Assembly: GCA_000469685.2 (NCBI GenBank)
Contig: LS997566.1
Span: 17,613,545 to 17,677,544 of the forward strand
Length of the DNA: 64,000 nt
Direction: 5' to 3'
Source: Haemonchus contortus
Lineage: Eukaryota; Nematoda; Chromadorea; Rhabditida; Trichostrongylidae
Below are positions 23,590 through 33,890 of the stretch, piece after piece (position 1 is the stretch's first letter; each line of letters begins with the position of its first letter). Under the pieces are notes generated by a model that had not been told where the DNA came from, did not search any database, and saw nothing but the letters and a program-made list of their open reading frames with translations. Made by a program: the position numbers and the translations under genes.

Positions 23590-24040
23590 TGCCCCAGTGA
23601 GTCGCACGCGCGCCGCGTCATTGAGGCTTCCCGACAAAAGTCGAGTCTCAGGCAACTGCAAGCAGTTACCCACAGCCGTGCAACCCACTAACATTTTCTG
23701 ACACCTCTGGTTGGTAGATGTACCCCTCTACCTGGGGACGAGAATCGCGTGTTCAGTTTGATTACCCGCCCAACGGCTTCTCTCTTCCAGCTACGCCTAA
23801 CTGCAAAGCAGCTCAGCAAGCCTTCTAAGGTCTGCCATCAGATGGTAATCAAAAAGCGACGGGCGGTGTGTACAACTGGCATTGGCCTATTCACCATGAC
23901 TTAGTACGACATGGTTACTGGAGACCTCTCAGAGGAATTAGCGGCCTCTGATAAGATCCCTGTATACAGTCCGTCAATTTCTTTAAGTTTCAGCTTTGAC
24001 GAAGGTCGGCTACCGGCGCCTGGCCTTCGGCAAATAATCG
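23590..24040 (-). pseudogene. SSU rRNA-like fragment, unit 3
   Basis: It carries the exact universal SSU 3' string in reverse complement at 23,858-23,873 (gacgggcggtgtgtac) and the block ccgtcaatttctttaagtttcagctt, given here as ccgtcaatttctttaag plus tttcagctt, at about 23,971-23,996. The two lie only about 100 nt apart instead of about 500. It is the best-preserved of the three fragments at these landmarks. The rest of a normal 18S gene is missing. Confidence 0.72.
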
Positions 24041-24049
24041 CTCACACTC

Positions 24050-25675
24050 ACTTCATTTTACCGAGTAAAATACATGCTCGGATCCAAGCATGTTTTTGTG
24101 GCGTCCTTTTCAGGAGCGATTATGGGGAGCATCTGCAAAGATGACCCCGACATGCATGGCTTGATCACTTATTTGTGTACGCGAAACCATCAGAATCAAT
24201 CAAGCCGATTGACGAATAAGGCGAAGTGGCCGGTCCGAGTAGCGGCGGGCCGGCCAATCGCAGCAACACCGTTGATTCGAATAGCAGCGAACCACCCGGC
24301 TATCTAACACGTTTGCAGTTTCGCAGACCACCAACGAAGCAAATACTGGACCACACAGATCTACACTTGACGATACCCATAGTTGCATAAAGTGAACACG
24401 AGCGAACGCGTCAGCATCAGCAAGAAAGGCGAAACAATGGAAACATAGTTAGCTAGGTATTTTGGGCCCCAATGGGACGTGAGTACGGACTCCTATTCAT
24501 ATTAGAAGTTTTCTTCATAGAAGAAGGGAAACTAATTTTCTACATGAAATAAGAGCCAAAGGCAACGAACCTTTTTTGCTTCTAATCAGATTTTCTGCCA
24601 GCACATTTTTCGCCCTCCATGTTTTGCCACCCAATTTTGCTCTCGAGAGCTGCTACAGTGGTACCTGGGAATGCCGACTTTTCTACGAGTCTCCTCATCG
24701 CTCCTCGATACCGATGCAATACAATACTGAAAGAGGATGGTTAGCTCACAGTCAGCTTAATTTTATTTGGACTTACATCATACTTACCATTCTGATGAAT
24801 TGTGCGAGGTCAATTCGCAGACACTTCGCCCCCAAATTCGACTAGGCTCATCTGAAGTAAGGAAGACTGTTAGTTCTTTATGAATTAAAAGCCATAGTTG
24901 GGGGTAAACTACAGTATAAGGCACTCGATAATGAAGCTGCAATCAGATGCTACACAGAAGAGAGCCAACCAAAACAAACATGTCAGGCGGTGGTAAAATT
25001 TTTGCTTGATACAGTCATAACATCATTCTTGAGAAAGTAGTGTAAGGGCTTTTGATGGGAGAAAATTCGAAAGTCGTACATTGTGGACGTTCAAAACACG
25101 GATTGAAATGTATTGAAGAGGCATTGCATGAGAACCGATCAGTATTCAGTGTAAATCACTGAACAATGGTAAGTATAAAAGTATAAAAATGTAACAGAGG
25201 GAAAGGCGCTTTTGACTTTGAATTCAGGCGCCAAAGCGCAGGGTGGGCGTCCGCGTAGTAATGGCGCTTAAATCGTTTTCATCGAATGAGTTACAACAGT
25301 TTTTTCCCAAGTCCAAGGAAAAGAGGAGCACCGGATAGGAGGGACGCTCGTCGTGTAAGAGTTGCAGTCCTATAAATAAAGAAGCGGAGAGAAGGCGCAT
25401 TTTTAAAGGCTCAAAATTGCGGCAGCAGACATCGATCGGTAAGATATCGATCAATGACCGGCGCCGCCGGAAGATTCACTCCGCCCTTCCACCAGCGTCT
25501 ACCGCTCGTAGCCCTCCCTTCCCAGATTCGATCATAAGGCGAGGAGTATGAATGTTGCTTGGAACGTATGATTTGTCGACAATTATCCATCCGTTAGATA
25601 GACAATTCAACCCTTCAAATAAATCGGCAGCAGTCAGAGATAGAGGGAATCTCATCAATTCGTTCATGTGGGTCA
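24050..25675. other. Partial spacer of array unit 3, ends at array boundary
   Basis: This is homologous to the unit 2 spacer up to '...cgttcatgtgggtcagt' near 25,676, after which the sequence is unrelated and single-copy in the window. The unit 3 version has lost roughly 85 bp near 24,384. It carries the minus-strand frame 25,667-25,476, shared almost exactly with unit 2. No supported gene. Confidence 0.6.
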
Positions 25676-25679
25676 GTAA

Positions 25680-27400
25680 TTAGGGGACGAGTCATTCGGC
25701 CACGGTAAGCGAGTCATAGGTATTCCTGAAGTTACGTAAAACCGGGATAGCCTTCTAGTCGTTCAACTAAACGAACATGTCATATCTTGTTCATGAACCT
25801 AATTTTGCGTTATTTTCGACTGCATGAAGAAGGCCAGTGAATCCCCTGATATTGCTTCTCAGCTTCACTAAATGGCTAATACTGAAAATCGAAGTCAATA
25901 CGAAATGGTAGCTCCGACGTTTATCAAGACCTTGATACTGGTCAAGGATCGGTCTACCATCTAGACATCAAAACACAGGAAAATGCACATGGAGTGCAAT
26001 CCTAAATCTATACAGCAGGTGGCAAGTTGCCAAAAATTGTTACATTTCAAAAGTCCAAGCGCCATTCTCGAACGAGGTGCGTGGTGATTGCTGTGAAATC
26101 CTGATCAGGTCTGTTAAACAAAACCTTGTCCCAACTCTCCATGGAACTTTGAATGCTGAACTAGGTGTAAGGTTTATGAATAGAAATCAGGTATGATCCT
26201 TCATCTTCCGTGGATGTTGAAGGGTGCTCTCCGCCATCGCATGTTTTCGCAATGTACGCATGCTTTCTTCTGAATAGGAGCTTTTACGACTATGGCTAAA
26301 ATTAAAACATGTAGCGCCTTATTCAGGCTAATGTTTACATAGCGCACTTATTCGAGTAGATCAATTATTATTCATTTCTGCGCCTGAATTCCATCACCAT
26401 CTTTTACCTTTTACCTTGAGCACCGGAAAATGCACAAGAAAAACTGCCTCAAAACAATCACGAGAAAAATGTCAATAGTGGTGGGATATCTAAAACAGTG
26501 CAACAATGAGGGTATAGATGCTCACGAATTATGCTCTTTAGACGTATCGTATACATCAACATTTCGATACAGTAGATCAATAAGGTTCGCTTCTGCTCTT
26601 TTGATTGTCTTTATATATCACACCATATTGAACAATCATTCCGTGTTTATGCAAAAAAAGACGGGTGAAAATGCATTTGGAGGGGGATGGAGGGAGCGGC
26701 GGGGTCGCTCTTTCCCAACAATGAACACTATGGTGCAGGGAAAGAACAGTTCCGGCTTCGCAAGCCCATAATGGTGCTCAGGAACGTTTTTTGGTGGAGA
26801 AACATAGTTTTTTCCAAACTAAGCCTTGGGAAGGAATTAACATCAGAGTGAGTTGTTTGAACCTCCGATTCCGACTTCTTCCTAGACTTCTGCACGGAGA
26901 AATCTCCCTCCCTGCTAATGGTAAGGCTCAGATGAAGACTGTTCTTCGGCTGAGAACCTCTCTGAGCACTAGTGTGTTATGCTATGTTTATTACGCTGCT
27001 AAGGCACAAGTAGTGTAAGAGGATATCAACTTTCTAAAACCACCTCAAATAACGGAGTACATACAAGGAACACGTGTAATCGTACAAAGAGAAACACGTA
27101 AAATAAGGTATTAGTAGTAGGTAGTAGTGCGACTTCTAGGTTAAATTTAAAACGAAGGCGTAGAAGAAGAAGTGAGCAACCGCAAGGAACTGTGAAAGTT
27201 CATATCCTGAGAAGATTACTGCCCCCATGCGTTCGAGGTCAGACAAGGAATGCGGAGTGTTCATGTTTTTTGTTACCTTTTTGTGAAGGCTAGTCGCTCT
27301 AAATGTGAATTTTTTGGCTCTCGCACTGGTTCTGAGCCTAGAAAGATTTATTTTAGTCTGACTTCCTCTGGTTGATAGTGAGCCGTATTATGAACCAAAT
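25680..27400. other. Non-array stretch without a recognised gene
   Basis: It is moderately AT-rich. The longest frames (26,430-26,771 and 26,791-27,018, plus) show no domain, no splice support and low-complexity composition. I see nothing I can annotate. Confidence 0.5.
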
Positions 27401-27401
27401 A

Positions 27402-28673
27402 CGAGGGTTGCCTTTTATATTTTGAGATTTGGCAACACTAGTGTAGCAATCTAATAACTGACAACACTATCGTGAAGTTTGACTATTTCGAGATTACGTT
27501 GCAAAATTTGAGCGCGATTTGTGTTGTTTACACTAAGTTATAAGATTTTGTTTAGGCCACGTTATGGGGTTGATTCGTGTGCATTTTCGCGCGATTATTT
27601 TCTACAACTTTCGACGTGGACTAACCCAAGAGCTATGCATGGATGAACTTAATTCAATTTTTGGTGATGAAGCTCTATCCAGGGCCAGTGTTTATCGAGG
27701 TACAATGAGTTCACCCGAGGTCGTAGTTCACTCGCAGAAGAATTTCGTGGAGGTCGTCCAAAATCAGTTGTTGTTCCGGAAACAGTTGATACTGTGCACA
27801 AACTAATATTGCAAGACCGTCATGTGACCTATCGTGAGATTGGGACAACCTTAAGCATTAGTGGGACCAGCATACATTCAATATAGCATAAACATTTGAC
27901 TGTGAAAAAAATGTTTTTGAAAAATTTGTCAATCCCCCAAAAAAGGGACTCGTGTCGATTGGTCGAAAGAAATGCTCAAAAAACACGATCGCGGTGCTTC
28001 GAAACACGTTTATGGCACCGAGACAGATTATGGATCATGGATTTATGCGTATGAGCCCGGAAGGAAACAGCAATCGACCGTATGGGTATTTCAAGATGAG
28101 CAAAATCCAACAAAAGCTGTCCGCGCACCAGGCACTTCCGAGCAATTGATCTCCTGTTTCTTTGGAAAAACTGGACATGCCGCAACCGTGCCACTAGGAC
28201 AAGCAGAACAGACAATTCTGAGTGGTATACCACCATTTGTTTGCCAGTTGACTTCCCAAAAATCAGGAAAACCAACTGCTGAAGGCGGATCACTCTTCAC
28301 CACGACAATGCGAGCTCCCACACATCGGCTCAAACAACTGCATTTTCGAGCACTCAAAACAACGATTTGACAGGTCATCAGCCATGTAGTCCCCGGGTGA
28401 CTTCTTTTCATTCCGTACGTAAAAAATAAAATGAGAGGTCAACGTTTTTCGACACTTGAAGAAGCCGGTTTAGACGCATGAACACATGTTTTAGAGTTAC
28501 CTACATCAGAGTGGCAAAACTGCTTCGAAAATTGGTTCGAGCCCATTTAAAAGTGTATAGATCTTAATGTGGAGAATTTTGAAAGGCTGTAAAGCGATTT
28601 TCAAAAAAGGTTCTCAAATTGTTCTTTTTGTTCTTTTTGTTCTCGAATCTCAAAATATAAAAGGCAACCTACG
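27402..28673 (+). mobile_element. Mariner-family transposon, complete ends, dead transposase
   Basis: Terminal inverted repeats of 28 bp begin cgagggttgccttttatat on the left; the right end is the complement with two changes. Both are flanked by TA. Inside, transposase pieces appear in three frames: an N-terminal helix-turn-helix part (27,564-27,806, MGLIRVHFRAIIFYNF...), then SWIYAYEPGRKQQSTVWVFQ and CFFGKTGHAATVPL (27,972-28,370), a displaced HHDNASSHTS catalytic block, and C-terminal SEWQNCFENWF near 28,510. Several frameshifts and stops inactivate it. These motifs are those of the D,D34D mariner family, the type also found in SETMAR. It cuts the 3' end of the LINE to its right. Confidence 0.92.
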
Positions 28674-28675
28674 TA

Positions 28676-29640
28676 TATATCTCTCTTGTAAAGTTGCTTG
28701 TAAACCATACATACGTCGAATACCTTGGGCCGTGATTCCAAAGTAGAGGATTCGAAGTGTTTTGTTGCGAGTAGAAGCTTTAGGAATCTTAGAATAGAAG
28801 AAACACTCACACCAGCAAAGGGTTTTACGCATAAAATCCTTTTGTATTTTCAAGAGCTTCAACATCCCTTGTTTTCGAAGAATTGAACACAGCAGCACCG
28901 CTCTCAACCAAGAGCCGAACATATGTTTTATATGCTTTAAGAATGATGAACATATCAGTGGAAGACAACCACTTGAAGATGTGCGAGGTACGCAATAGGG
29001 CCAGGGTTCACTGGGTTTTGATGTGTTTAGAAAAGTCAAGTTTGTCAGTATAATGAAAACCTAGGTCTCTCACGGAAGTGTCCGGAATGATTGTAACTCC
29101 TTCAACTGTAGAGGGATCAGAAAAAATCTTAGATTTTTTGCCAATCGCCATACGCTTGGTTTTATGTGGAGCTAGGGGGAACTGCCACCGCCTAGCCCAA
29201 TCATTTAATATGTTTATCGCCATCTGCGGCCGCTCCTGATCCTTCGCTTCGGTTATAACTTTGTAAATTTTTACAAGCAGCATGCATTTTTGTTGTAACA
29301 TCTAACCCATCAAACAAACTAGGTATCTCAGCTGTGTATGTATTAGACACTACTGGGGACAGAACTGCCCCTGCGGCACTCCACTCAGCACTCTCCTACT
29401 TCCGTAGAAACTCTGTCCTACTCGCACTTGGAAGATGCCGTGGAGGAGATCGGAAATCCAATTTACGAAAGCGGGATGGAAACCCAACAACTCCAGCTAC
29501 CAAGCAGTCCTTTGTGTGGTACTCTATCAAAGGCTTTTGCAAAATCGAAGTATATAATGTCAGAGATCGACTATTATCGATAGCTAGGTACAATCGTCAA
29601 GGCTTCCGATTATGTTCGTCTCCACCGATTTCCCAATAAA
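28676..29640 (-). pseudogene. LINE reverse-transcriptase remnant
   Basis: Minus-strand pieces in different frames give RT palm sequence (29,593-29,396, with a broken FAKAFDRVPH-like motif read across frames), a thumb region (29,301-29,008, NILNDWARRWQFPLAPHKTKRMAIG) and the C-terminal region (29,039-28,650, with CECFFYSKIPKASTRNKTLRI). These are typical of CR1/Jockey-like LINEs with an apurinic endonuclease. The 3' end stops at the mariner boundary (28,675). Stops and frameshifts show it is dead. Confidence 0.75.
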
Positions 29641-29879
29641 ACCATGTCGGACACGTGGTATTATTCTATTCGCGTAGGTGCGTAAGGAAAGTCCTTGTGG
29701 ATTCATTATACTTATACTAGCTTCCAATTCGCCCTGCTTCACGGACGAGGCAATCTAGATGCTCACTCATGTTTCGCAAACAACGTGGTAAAAAATAGTC
29801 TTAAACGAGGTCACTCTCTCCCAAGGGACATAGTACTCAATGGCAGTGTACAGTACTGTGAATAACGTACCCGATGATA

Positions 29880-30585
29880 TTAAAGGCAGTGTTCACGAAA
29901 AAATTGTTTCGGAGATTTGCACATGGTTTGAATTCGAAGCCCCCTCTGATACCATTTGTGCAGGAATTAGGTCGGAAAACAGGTGGATAGGGCACGATAA
30001 GGCCAGGAACTTTGGGGGACGGGATGCCTCCGCCCCTCGCTAGGCTGGCTACGGGTTCGAATTTTCCTTCACCACTTTCGCATTGGAGCGAAGTTGGCGA
30101 AAAATCGATACGCAGGTTGGCAAATTGCCAGGAATGATCAGCTGGTCGACCGCCTCGCACAGGGGCTAGTATTCGGCTGTTATTTCTATTATTCGCGTAT
30201 CGTTTGTTTTTTTTTGTTATTAATTTTTTACGGTATCATTCTTTAACTTTTCTCGTAAGTTTATTGAAGATTTTAACATATTTTGTGTAGATTATTGCAT
30301 GCAAATGTTTTTTTTATTTCAGAAACTCCGTTAATTTCGATGTGTTGTCTGTATTGCGGACATTGCGTTGCGTTCGTGCATTTTCGCGCGAACACTCCCT
30401 AACCGTCGTTTTTTCAATGTGAAATACGTCCAACCCCCCTTTCCAGCTCTTTTTTTGACCCTTTGTAATTATTTTTGTTCATCGTTTTTTGCGCTTGTTT
30501 CGTTGTTATCGCTTTATTCTAGAGTAGTCTTATCAATTCCCGTCAAAATAGGGTACCCTAACTTTTTTCTAAACACTGCCTTTAA
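29880..30585. mobile_element. TIR element (MITE-like) inserted in the LINE
   Basis: The ends carry the inverted repeat ttaaaggcagtgtt (29,880 inward, and the complement ending at 30,585), with imperfect similarity extending about 10 nt further. There is no transposase frame. LINE sequence lies on both sides: the RT side at 29,640-29,870 and the endonuclease side from about 30,600. Target duplication is unclear (gatgat against ggtgatg). Confidence 0.6.
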
Positions 30586-30599
30586 AGGTGATGCTGCTA

Positions 30600-31150
30600 T
30601 GAACACTGAACCCAACTGGGGAAAGTATTCTTAGACTGCCAATCAGATCAGGCTTGCTGCTGAGAACCAGGTCCAGAATTTTGACTTATCTAGTCAGTTC
30701 AGTAACATGCAGCATTAATTTGTGACTTGTAACAACTCACGAAAAGACGAAAAAATAGAACCATCAGACACGTATTAGAGCTGTGATACCATTCCGGCAT
30801 GTTGAAATCACCAACAATCACTGTTTGAAGCTCCCAAGCAATGAGGTAACTCAGAACTTCGATTAACTGCTGCACATGATGGCGTTCTATACACTACTAT
30901 AATGCTTAAACTTGACCTCTCATTTAGAACGTCGACACAAAGTTTTTCATATGCATCCTTTACAGACTCCTTGAACACTATAGCCATGGAAAGTCTAGAG
31001 TGAACGACACTCCCACACCTGTTTTTCCTGGGCGGTCACACCTCTGAATGTTGTAGTCCACACACATCCTCCCCAAGATTGGAGGAATAATATGACTGGG
31101 TTCGAGCAAGTTCCAAAAAGGCATAGATATTGTACTCGTTGAACAATATG
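30600..31150 (-). pseudogene. LINE endonuclease-domain remnant
   Basis: On the minus strand, TVIVGDFNMPEW is readable near 30,790-30,825 and DYNIQRCDRPGKTGVGV near 31,050-30,995. Both are hallmark motifs of the exonuclease-endonuclease-phosphatase domain of CR1/Jockey-like LINEs. It has the same orientation as the RT remnant at 28,676-29,640, so both belong to one LINE split by the TIR element. Confidence 0.75.
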
Positions 31151-32960
31151 CATTCCATTTACGAGTTCTTTGTGATTGACCTCACATTTGAGTGAAGAAA
31201 AATGAGGCTCTTCAGATTAGTCCGAGAAGACAAAATTAGTTTCCTCGAGCAGAACGAGAGGTGAAGGAAGCATCATAATTCTCTGCTTCGTCCTGAGAAG
31301 AGCAATGGTCGCCCAGTAAGGCCATAAGGTACCCCTCAGTGAGCGAGTAAGATCAACTTTCCCTTCCTCTTGCGCTCCAGCGTTCAGTAATGCAAAAGAG
31401 CGGTGCCCCGAATTCCCGCAGCCTGCGGCATTGGTTCCATGGCGATTCCCGTAGTATCCTCCCACTGGGGATTCAAATCTCCCTGGAACGCGCATTCGTG
31501 TCCAGCGAGCACGGCACCCCCCTCGGGGAGAAGATACCACACTGCCTCTTGCGTCATGGCGACGAATGATGTTAGTGGGAGTAAGTGCGGAATCCGAATG
31601 ACACCAGATCGAAGCAAATCTAGAGCCACGTTCACGATGGAAATGATTCCTGAAAACTCTCTCTAAGATGAACCTAACCGCCGAGGACAGCTTCAGGGAC
31701 GCTGTCGGGTTGAAAAACACTCGAGATAGGGCGTAATATGCATCTCCAAATCGGCTTCGCCGATGTACTACAAAACAATGTGAACAAGTTGCTGAATGTT
31801 GTAGAAGCTGCAGAGTTTGCGCCATTTGCAATAGCCCACACCTTGAGCTGCATGCGATGACGCGCGCGTTCGACTAGCTTGTCCAGTTACCCCTCCCAAG
31901 CAGCTGTTTTCGTGCTATTCTCTTCCAAACCCCAATTTTAGTTCTTTTTCTGAAACCTTATATTTCTCTGGACATGCCGATTACCGCGTTCTCTTCCCCA
32001 TTTTTGCGCTATTCTGGACTATCACTTATTTCTCGTTTAGAATTACATGTATAACCCAAAATTGTCGTGAACTGTCACCACATTTCGGGTGGCCACTTGA
32101 GTTCTGACGTTTTAATTTGAACATCTTTCAACGAAAGCGTCTGAAGTCTATTGATGTAACTAGGTCGGTAGTCAAAGTCCTTTGAGAATCGAAAACTCGC
32201 ACTCGGTAGGCACCCGAGTTTTAAACGGTTCTCTCTTTGGAACGATTTAACGAAAAGAAGACTTATATCTCAGCTACGTTTTCCTTCCATTCATCGACGA
32301 CGACAACGACGAGCTTAAATAGCAACTGGTCTTGGAAAACTAAGTATTTTAGTGTTAAAAAGGGGCGAATTCTTCTTCAGGAAAAAACCTTGTATATTCT
32401 CAGTTTTTTGAAATGATCAACATTCATTGTCTACTTTCTGGTGCAGCCGTGGTGCATCTTCCTTCATTTTCCCAGCAGCAGTTTCACTGGTTTCATCTTA
32501 GCTTCATCTTTGTTACTGTACATAGTCAGCATGTTGGATGAGATGCTGTTTGTATGCCTAGATTGCAGAGGGATCATTATTTGACATTTACTAAAGAATC
32601 AGCGAACGAAAACAATTAATTTATTAAGTCGACTATCACTTGAAGTAGTGCAAATTGAAGGCTGAGTCTGTGTTATTTTGAAGTAATCTTGGACACTGGA
32701 AGTAAAATAAATATCAAGTATAAATATAAATCTACAGCGAAATACAGAGCTTCAACTAACCACCGAATACACCAACTCACTTCGAGTTCGACCTCATTTA
32801 AAACATGGAGCGATCTGAAATGACTAATTGATGGAGGGTAGCTTCAAACAACCCTACTGGTAGGTCCCGCATTCGTTGGAACAGTTCCAAAGGAATATTG
32901 GGTGCAGTTTCATACTGTTGTATATTGCAGAAGAGTAGAACAATTAATCCGAGGTCATTA
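31150..32960. other. Stretch with one unassigned open frame
   Basis: It holds a 204-codon minus-strand frame (31,831-31,217) with no motif I recognise; it could be 5' sequence of the adjacent LINE. A second, overlapping minus frame (31,635-31,384) and a plus frame (31,403-31,666) cover the same bases, which argues against a strong coding claim. The rest, up to the last exon of the DCST-like gene, shows nothing. Confidence 0.35.
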
Positions 32961-32965
32961 ACCCG

Positions 32966-33890
32966 TCAGTCACTGTTAGACACGTTGGGTGTGTGCAGCA
33001 ATGGATGATATATGTATGGATGTCGTAGACAGTGCTTGATCGCAGCTTTTTCTGCAGTTCGTTTCCGAGGTTGGCTTTCATGCATCTGCCTGTTCAAAGC
33101 CCATACGAAGCGCATACAGGGTTGGCTTTCCTTGTGCAGTTCCCATATTTCTTCCCACTCACCCTCATCTACTTCTTTTTCGTCTTCTTCAGACTCTTCA
33201 TCGTCAGTGAGATCTTCGTAGTAGAGCTCAACCCGATCGACCATTTGCATATCGTTCTCACATTCTTTACAGTATCTGCGCAAACAGAAGCACTGAATAC
33301 AATAGTATGCTCCACATGAGACGCAAAGACGTGTGTTCCTGAAAAAGTTCACTAGTGAGAAAATTGGTAGCAGATACATTCGGCTAAAAAAATAGGAAAA
33401 AGAACCCAGGAAAATCAAAAATCGTGCATATGATGAAATAGGAGTGGTATGATTTCTGAAATGTATAGCTCAAGCGTCGAGAGAAGATGTGGAATTTCAG
33501 TATCTCCTATAAGGCCATCTATTAGGCTCGAAATGTATCTTCAATGACCAATCGACTCGATGGTGCATATGCACCAGGTCTGTTGATGCTCAAACAGCTC
33601 ATCAATTGCTATGTCATAATAGGGGCTCGGGGCTTTCCTGACATGATTCACAATATCCGCAATAAGCAATCTCATATTCACGCATAAAATTGCCTGAAAT
33701 GAGCTGCGCACTTTTTCTGCTTTTTTTGAGTCTGCTCAGTTCAAGCTAAGTTTTTCCAGGACTAGAAACATCGCTGAAATTAAGACAACAGGCAGTAGCA
33801 AACATACATAGGAATCCTGAATTTTTTCTGGAACAGCTCGATATGATGGCCTACTGTCTAAGTTCAAGAGATATCTTGTCTAACTCTGGG
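32966..33890 (-). CDS. DCST/SPE-42-like gene, C-terminal exons (last membrane segment and RING-like finger)
   Basis: There are three exon candidates. The first, about 33,886-33,752, contains a membrane segment (SYVCLLLPVVLISAMFLVL). The second is 33,693-33,557, phase 0 in and phase 2 out, ending TWCICTIE. The third is 33,338-32,966 and starts in the matching phase. The last two join to give WCICTIENTRLCVSCGAYYC, continuing IQCFCLRRYCKEC. This is the spacing of the atypical C-terminal RING of DC-STAMP-domain proteins (DCST1/2, Drosophila Sneaky, C. elegans SPE-42/SPE-49). An acidic tail (DLTDDEESEEDEKEVDEGEWEE) follows, with TGA at 32,968-32,966. The junction between the first two exons is unresolved. 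Confidence 0.75.

Noticed and set aside
23590..24040. Functional 18S gene or bacterial contamination
   Set aside because: Only fragments of SSU are present, the same structure recurs three times beside spliced genes, and surrounding introns are eukaryotic.
27972..28370. SETMAR-like host gene
   Set aside because: Only mariner transposase is present, with terminal repeats on both sides and no SET domain.
31217..31831. 204-codon minus frame as a gene
   Set aside because: No motif, no splice sites, competing frames on the same bases, and it lies next to a LINE 5' region.
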